Assembly: GCA_022453515.1 (NCBI GenBank)
Contig: JAJNNY010000041.1
Coordinates: 1 to 64,000, forward strand
DNA length: 64,000 nt
Direction of reading: 5' to 3'
Source: Astrocystis sublimbata
Lineage: Eukaryota > Ascomycota > Sordariomycetes > Xylariales > Xylariaceae
Of the stretch, positions 36,984 to 48,460 are shown piece by piece. The notes under the pieces were generated by a model. It had not been told where the DNA came from and did no database searches. It was given only the letters and a program-made list of their open reading frames with translations. Each line of letters opens with the position of its first letter. Position 1 is the stretch's first letter. Both the position numbers and the translations under genes were made by a program.

Positions 36984-38227
36984 GCGGTCGACCCGTGACT
37001 CGGAGCGGCATTTCCCGCCATGTCGCGCCACTCGGCCCCCTTCTCTATTGCGTTATAAATACCTTTTGCGTTTCGGTGTGTAGATAGATCACCGTTCGGC
37101 TTGGGGGTCGAACAATCACTCATTATAATTTCATTTTTGTAAACTGAACGATGCGGCGGGCGGACTTCGGTCATATACCCTACCTATACGTCTTTTAGAC
37201 TTAATAAATAAGAAGAAAGTAAAAATTACTCTTATGCTTCTCGCCTTTTGTGAGTCGATTGTGACTGTTTCGACCTGATCTTATTTTCCATTTATTGTTG
37301 CTGTGACTTTGCCACCCTATTACATTACTGCCGCTATCTTAATTTTGCCTTTTGCCTCGTGAACAGGATTTGCACATGGCCAGTCATATGAAAAAGGTTG
37401 TCTCCATGTTGAACTTAGTTTCATGTGCTCACACAACATGCATGTTGTATCATAATCAGAAACTGAAGAATCACAATTAGGCAATGAGCTTGACTCTATT
37501 AACTTAAGTCTAAAGAATGTCTACTTAGAATGGCATAGCCGATGGACAAAGCCTCAAGGCAGCAGCACTCTATTAGCAATAAAGTAGTTAGGTAGTTATG
37601 TTAAACTTTGCGTTTCTCAAATTCTATGAGTGGCTAGCCAGGCAGGTAAAAGAGAACTGCTTTTGAATACGCTGACTGCATGGGGGTAGAAAGGGGGAAC
37701 TCGCCTCGAGAGCGGCTCCCGTACAACTACCATGCGGGAACAGGATTTAATGACTAATTATTCTAGGCGGGCGATTGTATGGAAGAAAAGCCGCTACCCT
37801 ACCTGGTAAGGTATAGGTACCTACCTACCTATGTATGAGAGAGCCAACTAACAGATGATCCAAGAGTGCTGTTAGGAATCGTACCCAACTCACCATTTGT
37901 GTGTGGCTCGTCTTATTGTATGTACACAACTTTGAAGGCAAGCTATAAGTGATATGTACCTAGGTACCTCGGAGCGTGGCGAGGATGCCAGGTGACTCAA
38001 ATCTGCCCGTCTAAGGTAGGCACACCTCAGCCCACACAAACAGTACCTTAGGTACCTATGTAGGTAAAGGTACCTAGATGCCTAGCTCCAGGAGCCAGAA
38101 TGCATTCCATATCATCCCACTTCACAACTCTGACCTTTTTCTCTCGGTACCTAATAAATCGTGAGGTGCATATATCACGATGGGCAGGCGTCGATTCTGA
38201 CTTGGAACTGACACTAGGTAGTCTAGA
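36984..38227. other. Intergenic region, pma1 3' side and DCAF4-like promoter
   Basis: Contains the pma1 3' UTR and several dense runs of the TAGGTACCTA-type motif (37800-37835, 37955-37973, 38043-38078). No gene is supported. Confidence 0.5.
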
Positions 38228-40417
38228 ATGGAGATTCCGGGGTACTATTACGGTTCGTCATCAACCAAGCCATCCATATCACTGTCGCATGCTCTGCAGT
38301 CCAAACACTAACAGCCCTCCCAAGACGCCGAAAGGAAACGCTATTTCAAGATCGAAAATAGCAAGACTGCACCCTCCAGCGCAGCATGGTCCTCTGGCAA
38401 TGTGAGAAGGCGAAAACTTGGCGACGAGGAGGCTGCATCTGCCCAGCGGCACTTGAACCTCGCCAAGAGCCGCATCAGCCGCTCGAAGCTGCTCTGCGAC
38501 CCTCCGACGGGCGGCTTCTTCGCCCGCGAGTATGGCGCCCACAAGCATGACATGCAAACTTCTTGCTTCGTTGACGGCTTGAGGAACAAGGGCCGTATAC
38601 CCATCTATCACGATCAGACATCGCAGGTCCAGCACATGTGTGTCGCCAGCTCTGATAACGAAACCGGGCTGTGTGTCCTGTATGCGGGTATGTTACCTCG
38701 ACGTCTCTCAGCGTCATGTCCCCGTCTGTTGCTGGTGTCCCTCGCCATACGCGTGTGCTGAGGGCGTGTGTGCTGAGGCATGACTTGCAGTAACTGTCGA
38801 CAACAGTGTCATGTACTCGACCTATCTTGCTCGAGACAAAAATAAGCGGTATGTTTGTTAGCCAAACTCCCAGGCCCACTGCAACTCGATCAATGACCGC
38901 TTGTATACCACTCAGTTCTTTTGAAGTACATTGGCTGACACTGACATCGTTACCTTGTATCCTGATACAGCATTGGCCAGCACCTCTTAGCCAACTACCA
39001 CTTACCACCATTCTTCCCACCCCCACCCCACGAGGACACAAGAATACCACAAGTCTCCGATATCCAGTACGACGCCGACCGTGAGGCTCTACTGGTCACA
39101 TCACGGAAGTCCGGGTACAATTATTCTAGCTCTCTAAAGGTCATATACCCTTATATCAGCAAGCTACATGATCGCGACGACCCTTTGTTCCCGCGTTGGG
39201 AACTGCCAACTGGTGTGCCTATTCTTTCCGATACAGTTTCTGTCTTCCTACATGCTGCCCCTCTTGTTTATTGTATGGGCCGAGCTGCTATTCCAGCGTT
39301 ATACTCTGCTGCCCGAGTATTAACTTCCTCACGCGAGTACTAAGACCCAATGCTTACCATATCTTTAGACGATGAATGGTATGTTCCAATAGAGGGGATG
39401 GGCCGACGTGACGAGGCGCACTGCGTTACACCTGCCCCGAAATCTTCATCACTTCAATGCCTCGTTGGCACGAACAAGGGAATTGTCCAAGGATATCAAC
39501 CCTCAGGCGGACCGGGCCGGCTAAGCGAGACGAGCTGGCTGACGCCGCCTAACCTTACCCACCCCCACGCAAAGCTACAGTATCCGCTCGAGTTATTCCG
39601 CGATATCTTTACCATCGGTTTTCATCCGAGTCAGACAGATGTCTTCAGGTTCGGCGGACGGCCAGGAGCACTGTTCACAGCTGATAAGCGTGTACCACAC
39701 GCATCGTGGTCGCATATCAGGCTCTCATCCTCCATTACACATCTACGATGTTTGGAAGGCGGAAATCAAGTCCTCGCCTCTGGGTTACAGAATCAGCTCG
39801 GAGTCTACGACCTTCGGTTCGTCCGATCTCATCGCGGCGCCGAGGGCGACAGTAGCGGTAGAGTAGATACACAACATACTGGAGACGGAGAGAAGCGGGG
39901 CACATATTCTCACAGAACGTCTTATGGACCCCAACTTGATGAACCTCAACGCCGCAATAGCAATTGGAACGGACGAGAAGGACGGGGTAGTAAGTACAGG
40001 GGAAAACGCGGCAACGACTCTCGTCCCAACAGTGCCGTGGCCCAGCCCGTCATCCATTTCGAACAATACCGGAACGCGGCCCATATCGATATTGGCTTCG
40101 CCTACGACGCAGAGACAGGAGTGGTGGCAGCCGCCCACGACACACCAGGCACAGTTGCGCTGTACTCGGTGCGTACGGGCTCGCGGCTGCGGGTCATCGA
40201 CTTCGCGACGGAGGGGAAGAGGCCACCCAAGGGTGAGCGTAATCGCCCACAACCTCTTCTTGCCCCGGAACAGCAGGATGACCTGCCGGTTATACAAAGC
40301 CTACAGTTCCATACCTTTCCAGGGGACCATACCCCCACACTATTCATCGGCAGTGATAAGCGGGGCGGTATCACTGCGTTTACGTTCGGCGTAGACGGAT
40401 TTGAGGACGAGGGGTAA
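38228..40417 (+). CDS. WD40 protein, DCAF4-like
   Basis: Five exons: 38228-38252, 38325-38687, 38791-38848, 38971-39272 and 39369-40417, giving 598 residues with consistent phases. The short first exon fuses to give MEIPGYYYDAERKRYFKI, the N-terminal signature of DCAF4-type proteins (PG-Y-YD-E-x-x-RYF). DCAF4 proteins are WD40 substrate receptors of CUL4-DDB1 ubiquitin ligases. The WD-type segments are divergent: LCVLYAGVTVDN, SVFLHAAPLVYYDDEW, LQCLVGTNKG, HLRCLEGGNQVLASGLQNQLGVYDLR, VVAAAHDTPGTVALYSVRTGSRLRVI and LFIGSDKRGGITAFT. A basic low-complexity loop (about 39840-40030) splits the propeller. The first intron uses an AAG acceptor and the fourth a GTATGG donor; these two junctions are the least certain. 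Confidence 0.75.
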
Positions 40418-40420
40418 CAG

Positions 40421-40451
40421 GAGAGGGAGAGGGAGAGGGAGAGGGAGAAGG
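40421..40451. repeat. GAGAGG hexanucleotide repeat
   Basis: About five tandem copies of GAGAGG, ending imperfectly, beginning four bases after the DCAF4-like stop codon, so in its 3' UTR. Confidence 0.9.
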
Positions 40452-41370
40452 AGGCACGTCAGTTCGCGAAAAATGGGAGGGGAAAAAGATACGAACTCTA
40501 CCTTTTGGGTCGGGAACATTGAGGGCCTGCCTGCATCCAGCGATTGTGGGTAATATAATATTGATCCTGATACGTACAAGCAAGTAAACCTCATCGATGA
40601 TGCCTATCTAGCCTACTTTACTCATTAATGCTGTCTAAATCCCGATATCCACAATTGATATTGCTTTTCCATAATGGCTATGTCCACCTCTAACTCCAAC
40701 CTTGATGCCCCATGTTCACATATCCTAGGATCTGCACAAGCAAACCTAGCCTCAACCGCGCGTGGGAGGGAAGTGGGAGGATGACATCCTTAGCTACATA
40801 ATCAGAAGGCGACCAGACCATGAACGCCGTACTGACTATCGAACGAAAAAAAGAAACAGTGGGCGACAAGCAGTGTATAGCAATCATTCGGCACCTGTTT
40901 TACAGTTCATCTTAAATACCCGCCCGCCTTGAATGTATAACGGCACTGAATGGGCCTGTCTGCCAATGATGATGATGCATTCATACTACGTCCGCATACA
41001 CATGCGGCGACCCAGCCACCCATACGTGATACGGCATCAGGATGTTGTGCTTCGCAGAAAATCGAAACAGGTTATACACCATGAAGTGATTTGATACAAT
41101 TATATTTGTACAAGTTTCTATCATTCTAGATTTGTAAGCTATTGAAAGCGTGATGGATCTGTCGAGGTAAAAAAACCACCTACTGATTCCCTCTAAGATA
41201 CGTACTCTAGCGACACTACGAACAATTCTCTATAGCGTGTGTCTGTCTCATGCTCGTGAAATCGTTTTCACACACCCGTTATATAGTCTCAGATGTCAGT
41301 AAGATATCCATCAACCCATCTACCCAACAACAGCAGTAAAGCAATAAAACAATAACAAAACATTCTCAAA
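40452..41370. other. Intergenic region between convergent genes
   Basis: About 0.9 kb separating the DCAF4-like gene (+) and the bZIP gene (-). AT-rich toward the bZIP 3' end. No gene or repeat beyond the GAGAGG tract. Confidence 0.55.
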
Positions 41371-43788
41371 TCAACTCGACAGGTCACCTTCGCTCTGAAG
41401 CTTATACGTGCCCCTCAGGGCAGGAACCGCCTGATAGAACGCATCGCCGAGGGTCCAGTTCTCTGCCTTGCGGATATGTTCCTCGAAGACGGGGTTCATA
41501 ACGATCTCGCTCTCGCCGTCGCGATCGACGCGGGTCTCAATCAGCGCGTTCTTGACGTCATATGGCCAGTTGACGCGTATCGTCTGCGTGTAAGGGAGGA
41601 AGAAGTTGTCGAACTCGTATCCGGGCGAGTGATAGTGGCATACTAACTTCCTCCGCATCTCAGGAAAGGGGAAGTAGTCGACCCATACGGGATGAGGGAC
41701 TGCAACCGCTGGGGTCAGTAGTTGCCCTTTATAGCAAAATAATTGCTCATGGAACAGTGGTTTGTAGGTGTTTCGGGAGCATAGATACCTATTAGGGCAA
41801 TTTATGTTCCCGAGACATGCTAGAAGGGGCAATAATTGACTCCAGGGGTTGCGTACTGTTGTACTGCTCCTCTACCGGCCTCGAGTACGGAGGCAGCAGT
41901 TCGAAGTTCTCGGGTGTGGGGTCGAGAACCCACCGCACTGAATAATTCTATGTGAGCACTCGTATATCCTTGGATGAGCTCTTTTACATGGCCCTTGAGG
42001 TTCTGCAATAGGACCCTTATCGGGACAGGCTATCGTGCTCTTCATGGTGGGGAAACAGAACGGAATTGAACAGTACTCACTGACACGGACCATAACGTAG
42101 TACACCGCCGCCTTCTCTGGCATTACGCAGAGCCCGGAAAGCTTCGACATGATATCTAGGAAAACCTGGGATACTGGATGGGGACGCTACTGGTTCCTGG
42201 CGTCCACCAACGCAGTTAAACAGGGGTATAGGGGTCCCACTACTTCACTCACTGGCCTCCCTTCAGCTAAAAGTTGGCGACGTTCACGCATGAAGTGGTC
42301 GAGGATACGACCAACTGGATCTTGTGGTGAGATATGCTTCAGGGGTGAGTTGAAAACTCCTTTTAGTGTTTGAATAGGAGCAGAGTATCCCGATGGCTGA
42401 TCCACGTTTCGGCCTCGCTCTACCGGGGGCGCGATTGACGAGGTTCTGCTAGTCGCTAGGGGTGTCCGATCCGTTTTCGTGGGCAGGAGCTGATCAGCTG
42501 GCGAAATCTGGTTTCCGTTTGGTCTAGCTTGCTCATAGTTGGATTGTTGCGAAGGGCCCGGCGAGAAGACTATCTTTGGGAGGTGCTCGCCACCAATGAT
42601 TTGAGATCGGTAATTGCCTTGTTGCTGATCCGAGTTCTGACTTTGGAGGGAGATCGAGATGGAAGGGAGCAGTGCTGGGCTAGACCAGGATGAAGCTTCA
42701 ACAAACTGTGATGTATGTTCACCACTGCGTATTGGGCCACTGTTTGTAGGCTGTTGTTTCTGTTGAGTGGATTGAACAGTGTCATAGGCCGAGACTGGAG
42801 AGGCAGCATCACCTTCAGCTGCCAAAATCTAAGGTTAGCATTTTGAAAAGCTATGATTGAACAAGCCTGATTCGTATCCTCGTGTGTTCTCGCACCGACG
42901 TACCTGGGCCACCGGACAGGAAGGGCTGGATTCCCGCCACAATGGTCGCTAGGTGGGTTCTGAGGGCGGCATTGTTGGCTTCGACGGCCTCTTTCTGACG
43001 AAGTACTTCTTGCAACTCTTGGTAAGGCTTCTGCGCTTTTAGTTCGCGTATTTGAGCCTCAAGAGTCTCGATCTGATTCTTGGTCCGTTCGCGTATAGCT
43101 CGCTGCGCTTCTCGATCTACGCTGACATAGTCAGACACGCGCGTTTTTCCACAAAGCGTATTGGGTGAAAGCGTATCCCACCGCGTGATTCCTTGCGAGT
43201 CATCATCCATAGCAGCACACTGTTACATATCAGGAGCATCGATCGAAAAGTACAACAAAATTAACACGATGGGGATCACTTGTGCTTCAGGAAAGCGATG
43301 AGGTGGATCAAGGAGGCCTGAGACCTACCATTAGCTCGTTTTTTGATCAGTTGCTCGGGGGTCAGGTTAGCTACACCCCTATGACTGGGCCCAATACGCC
43401 GTTTTTTAGTGCGCTGGTCCTGGAGAATAGCAGAGGTAATGTCTGAGCCCCTGTCCGAGCCATTTTGTACAGATCCGGGAGAGTCTGGGGATTGGCCATC
43501 GAGGGACGGGGATGGGCAATGTTCTTGTTGACTCGGGCCGTGAGGTGTGTGCCCAGCTCCGACTTCAGCGGTACCGGTGGCGGAGCGGACGGTGCCAGTA
43601 CCGCGAATGGCAGCTTCTGTACCTGTGACAACAGATGCCCCTTGACGGCTGCCGAGCCCGGGCTGTGTGGAGGCGGCAGAGGCAGGGGCGGGTCTATTGG
43701 CAGAGGTAGAGGCAGGGACAAAAGCAGAAGCAGAAGCTGAAATAGAAGCAGAGGATGAAGATGGGGAGTTGGAGTTGGAGGGAAGCAT
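41371..43788 (-). CDS. bZIP transcription factor with DUF3425 domain; in-frame TAG
   Basis: Exons 43788-43329, 43116-42896, 42828-42081, 41937-41857 and 41699-41371. Exon 1 ends in LTPEQLIKKRAN and exon 2 begins DREAQRAIRERTK, restoring the basic region of this fungal bZIP class. A leucine-zipper-like helix follows (IETLEAQIRELKAQKPYQ), then a Gln/Ser/Pro-rich linker. The C-terminal DUF3425 domain includes LPEK-like MPEKAAVYYVMVRVMRW, DPTPENFELLPPYSRP, IPHPVWVDYFPFPEMRRKL and NWPYDVKNALIE. Such factors are nuclear DNA-binding regulators, often of stress or secondary metabolism, but the target is unknown. Exon 3 carries a TAG at 42187-42189 between DARNQ and RPHPVSQVFLDIM. Both sides are family-like, so this is a nonsense mutation, a base error or readthrough. 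The last intron is an introner-like element. Confidence 0.85.
41700..41856 (-). mobile_element. Introner-like element copy B, last intron of the bZIP gene
   Basis: A 157-nt GTACGC to TTGCAG intron homologous to those at 23132-23289 and 35936-36090. Sense-strand blocks are TTATTGCCCCTTCTAGCATG, GGGAACATAAATTGCCCTAA, GGTATCTATGCTCCCGA and GGGCAACTACTGACC. Hairpin arms are 41815-41803 and 41783-41771. Here the stem reads TCGGGA with TCCCGA, a compensated change relative to the pma1 copy (CTCGGA with TCCGAG). Confidence 0.9.
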
Positions 43789-44910
43789 TATTCGAATAGC
43801 GGCCAAAAGCAAGATTGCTGGGAAGTAAGCACAGCTAGCTGCATAACTGGTCAGGCACTCAGGTCACATCTGTCAGGCCGTATCACCATCGATGTCCATC
43901 TACTTACTTCACACCTTAAGGCTCTGTCTAACATGCTTAGGGTACCAGACGAGGTACCACCCGGATCCCAGCCGACCATACAATGGAACTCAGATGGTGA
44001 GCGGTGGACGGCCTTTAGCTGACTGACAGAGCTTGCGAGACTCTCGACTGGAGCTCAACACACAGCTCGTTGCAGCTGCAGACACCCAGACAGGCAGACA
44101 CCCAGTCAAACAGGAAACTTTGTTGCGTCTGCTGCTCGAAGCTGAGTTGCTAATGCTGCTTCCGTGTCAGCTTGGACAGATCAGTAGCATCCGGCAAGTG
44201 GCCCACTTTAGGACAGTCGCGACAGGGAGCTGGACGAACCGAGCAACGGAATGGCTCGTCTGGCTGAGGTAGGGCTGAATGAAGCTAACGGGCTTGGTCG
44301 TGGGCCTGGTCCAGCTGCTGATGGCGATTGGGTCCTGCAGGTTGTTCTTGAGCTGGAGATGGTGGATCGCCAATCCCGTTGCGCTTGGGGTGGGGCCCAC
44401 ATGAGTCGTTGTCGCCGGGAGCGACGACGGGAATGACTCGGGCTCTGATCAGTGTCGCTTTCTAGGTAACCCTACCCAGACCCCTAGGACAACCCAAGCA
44501 AGCCAAGTTGGGCCCATACGTTACAACATGGATGGAGTCGAGCCGTTCCATCTCATTACTATGTACATATTTCAAGATACATCCATCCTGCATACCCGAG
44601 GATCCCAACTGTAGGTAGAAAAGTTCCAATGTCCTGCTAGATTCTGACCCCGATTCTTCGATATAGGAGGACTTGTACCTCGGGACTACAAGCCCAAGTT
44701 AGGTACCTCACAAGAGCATCGTATCATTCGACCACGATAGCATATCTTAACTGCGGATTTTGATTGCACAAGAAGGCAACCGATACGATTCTATTACATC
44801 AGTGAGTCGTTGTCCAACACTCTCTGATATTTATTGCTACACGATCCTGGGGTCAAAATATACCGCATCCCTTCCCTGCCTTCACAACACACCACGTCTG
44901 TATATGCTAA
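43789..44910. other. Intergenic region, bZIP promoter and nic96 3' side
   Basis: About 1.1 kb, no supported gene. An imperfect GACACCCAGACAGGCAGACA direct repeat lies at about 44079-44106. Confidence 0.5.
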
Positions 44911-47900
44911 CTAATCCGCAGATGCCCTCGCAAGCGCCTCGAGCAGGTGTGGCGGGAATCTGTACCGCAATTGGCTCGTGTATGTAGTGAGATCAATGCT
45001 AATCTGTTTGAGGCCATCGCACATCATCCGGCGCGACCCCTCGTTGCCGCTGAACTGCCCGCCCATCAGCCGCTCGCGCTGTCGGACGCAGCACGTGATA
45101 GTCCACATGAGCAAGTTCGGCACGTTGGTCGCCACCGTCTGCGAGAGTCCCGAGAACTTGGATGCGTAGTGGCGGACCCTAGCCGCGTCACCGCTGGCAT
45201 CCAAGGGCAGGATCTCGAGCGATCGGATTTTCTGCCAAATCAATTAGTACATTGCGCCACAGTAATATGCGAGGGGGGCTAAAGAAATTTGAAGGAATTG
45301 AAGAGGAACAGGTAGTTACACGGAGACATACATCTAGTGATTCGGGCCATTGGCCTGCTTCCACCAACCCCTTGATCTCGCTCATCTGTAGTAGAAGGTG
45401 GCAGGCCACTCGGTTCTGGTTCTGAATCTTAGTGGAGAACATGGCGTCCTTCTCGTACATGGACATCATTGTATAGGCGAGCTGGATAGGATCATCCATC
45501 GATGCGAGACTGAGGCTGCTGCCTGGCTGCGCTTCAGGTGTCTTCCCGGTAGCGCGTGGCTTGACCGGCACTAGGCGCATGGGGTCTTCGCCAATCTCGA
45601 GTGAGATGGCCTCGCTTAGAGCACGGCTGACAATCGTGACAACGCTATCATAGTCTCCGGCAAGATGATACAACAGCACGGCATCAGTCGTCCGGCCATT
45701 GTCATCGGCAAATCGAGCTGCTTGGAGAGTGACCGTTTTGACGAAATCGTCCTCCTCTCGCAAGCCGATGAGCGGGCCGCGCTCCTCAATGAGCCCGGTG
45801 ACCCGGCGTCCGTCTGGTCTGATGTCGCCAATCAGTTTGCTAAACTCTCTCGTCTCTAGAACCAGCTCCCGCAGCGCCACATGGCAGAGCTCGGCCTGCT
45901 GGCGCCCTCCGTCGCCCTCCAAGTCAGCATTGAGACAGATGAGGGTGAGGTAGTCCACGGCAGAGTTGACGTCAGCGGCGCGGAAGTCTCTCGTGTAGTA
46001 CCCCAGCATCCGTCCGAAGCTCAGTTGCGGCTTTTGGCGGGTGTCGTGGGACAGAAGCGTGTCTGATGTGGTCCATGGATCCGCCGGCCGGATCAGACCG
46101 TAGAACTCTAGGCCGATGGCGAAGTGGATGGCATCCACATAAGAGAATGTGTAGAGGTATGATATAGCCTGCTCAAACATGCCGGCGAGGATTTGGAGGT
46201 AGAAAAACATGCCAAAGGTACCGTTAGTATCTTCGCTTGGATTCTTAGGGAAGTGCTTCAGTCCAATTTCCCGGATGCTCGCCCGGAGATCCTGTAGGCC
46301 GTACGATTCGGCGGCGACCTCGGTTGACTTCTCATTCTCGCGAGCCAGGTTAAATTGAAGCCAGATCCAGTCATCGATCTCCGTGTTCAAGTTCTCGAGG
46401 CTGCGGTTGCTGACATCACACCGCCCAATAATCTTGTAGCATGCCATGCGATAAGGGTCGATGGAGTTTTCGGGGGCGTTGCGCGCTCTCTGGTTGTATT
46501 CGTTGTTACACCGGTCCTGCATCTGACGTCTCAGCCGCCGCTCAGGGCTGGCCACATACTCCAGAAGGTAGGAAGCAAAGGTCCGGTCTATAGTACGGAA
46601 GAGTGTGGACTGTGACTTCACATAGTTTGCAGCCTCGTTGATATGGCCCGAACGCAGCAGGAAGAATACGATGGCCCAGACAAATTCACCCTGGGCATCC
46701 TGCTGAAGTTCGATCTTGTCGGGTACGAGATCTTTCCTACTATTCCGTAACCGCACGTAGGCTTGGATCTTGCTGACCACGTCGGGACGTCCTCCTAGGG
46801 CGGCTTCTCGAGGATGTTTGGCAATGACGCTCTCCACATCAGCAAAGAACTTTTTCTCCAGAAAACGATTCGCGCCGTCGAGAATCCTTTTCCTCATCTG
46901 CAACGAGCCGGCAGATCTGTCGTTCGGATCAAGATAGTGGTCTTTGAATTGTCGCTCTCTGGCTGTGGCGTCTGCGGCAAACGTCTCGGCATCTGGGTCT
47001 TCGCCTACGATAGACATGGCGGCATGATAGGCATCAACAAGCTGCTGGGCATGCCTATCGCCGGACCTGCTCTCGACCTCGGCAAGTTCGTGCAAGATGG
47101 GATATGGCGTCTGCTCAAGGCGAGCCAGGTTGAGATCCCTCACACGATCTGATAACTTGCTTTGCTTCTCCCTCACGAACCGGTCATCCAGCGATGCGCC
47201 ATTAGGACCTCCTGCCGCCGGGCTGCCCGCAGCGTCTTCCACGTCCGTGAACTCAGGCTGGTGAGACCCAATCTTGCTCGGTGTTCCGATAACCGACTTC
47301 TGCAAGATGGAGCGCCCTATAGTGCTGTTCTTGGCGGTGGGTGCTGCAGAGCGGGACGCCTTCGGGTTCCGCCTGGATCGGCCAAACCCTCCGGATGTTT
47401 CTCTGCCGGGCGTGGCCACACCGTGATCGCCAGATCCATCATCCTTGGACTTGATACCAAAGTGTTCGTATATCCGCTTTCTCTGCGCGTCCCACTCCAT
47501 TGTGACGTTGTCCTCGAGGAAGTCATCGAAATCCTTGGCCGATCTCTCGAGGCCATCGGCTATCATACTCAACGTGGTCTTCGATTGGAGATTGGCTAGA
47601 TACGCCTCAACATCGATCTCGGTGGTGGCGGCAGGAGCAGGGCGGTCAACGCGGCCGGCAGTGTGGGCGCTGAAGGATTTGAGGTCCTTCACGGCAGCGC
47701 CAGGGTCTACGCCAGAAGCGGCGAGCATGTACTGGGCTCTGCCATGCTGTAGAGGTTCTGTCTGAGGCCCGAGTTTCCGAAGACGCTGTCGCAGGTCGCC
47801 CAGCCCAAGTTGCAAACTGGGGAGACCGTCAAGTGCAGATTCACCCTGGGCCTGCTTCCTGCTCTTGGCGAGGAGACTGTCGAAGTAGCCGGTCGTGTTC

Positions 47901-48460
47901 CCCTGCGGCTGCGATTGCGCGGCTGCGTTGGTCGACGCAGCAGGTTGTTGAGTGGCTCCGAAAAGGCTTGCGCCTCTTGCGTTCTGTGAAGCCGCTGGGG
48001 CGCCGGATCCTAAGGCGAAGCCAGCAAGCCCTGCACCAGCAGCCGGTGCTTGTGCTTGTGCTTGTGCTTGTGGCTGGCTGAACAGCCCTCCAGCGGTTGG
48101 CGTAGCGGTTGATGCAGCGGGCGGGTTTCCAAACAGACCACCCGACGGGGCCTGGAGCTGCTGTGTCGCGGACGCGTTCGTGGCGGTGCCGAACAGGCTG
48201 GGCGTGGTGGACGGTTGGTTCTGGGTGGTCGGGTTCTGTGTAGTGCTGGCACCAAACAAGCTGGGCGCCTGGCCGGTGGCCGGCGGCTGCTGCTGTGGCG
48301 CGCCACCGAACAAGCTCTGCTGCGGTGTCGTCGACTGCTGCTGGGTGCTGTTGCCGAACAAGCTCGGGGTCTGGGCGGTGGTCTGCTGCTGGGGGGTCGT
48401 GTTTCCGAAGAGACTGGCGGGCGCGGCGGCGGGTTGCGCTGGTTTGCTGAAGAGCGACAT
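44911..48460 (-). CDS. nic96: Nucleoporin Nic96/Nup93 family with FG-type N-terminus
   Basis: Exon 1 is 48460-45332, the intron is 45232-45331 (GTATGT, TACTAAT branch), and exon 2 is 45231-44911, giving 1149 residues. Nic96/Nup93 is a structural linker of the nuclear pore inner ring and recruits the Nsp1 channel complex. The first ~190 residues are Gln/Thr/Ala-rich with repeated SLFGN, SLFGG, SLFGA, SLFGT and GGLFGN units. The rest is the all-helical Nic96 domain, including EFVWAIVFFLLRSGHINEAANY, DPYRMACYKIIGRCD, DWIWLQFNLARE, QILAGMFEQAISYL and the C-terminal RSLEILPLDASGD. The ATG giving MSLFSKP is chosen as start; the reading frame stays open upstream without another ATG nearby. The extra N-terminal FG-like region makes it longer than yeast Nic96. 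Confidence 0.92.

Noticed and set aside
23227..41850. Similarity between the orphan gene and the bZIP gene as paralogous exons (PLES..PSS motifs)
   Set aside because: The similarity is confined to the intron interval, runs through stop codons in both genes, and also occurs in the pma1 intron; it is the introner-like element.
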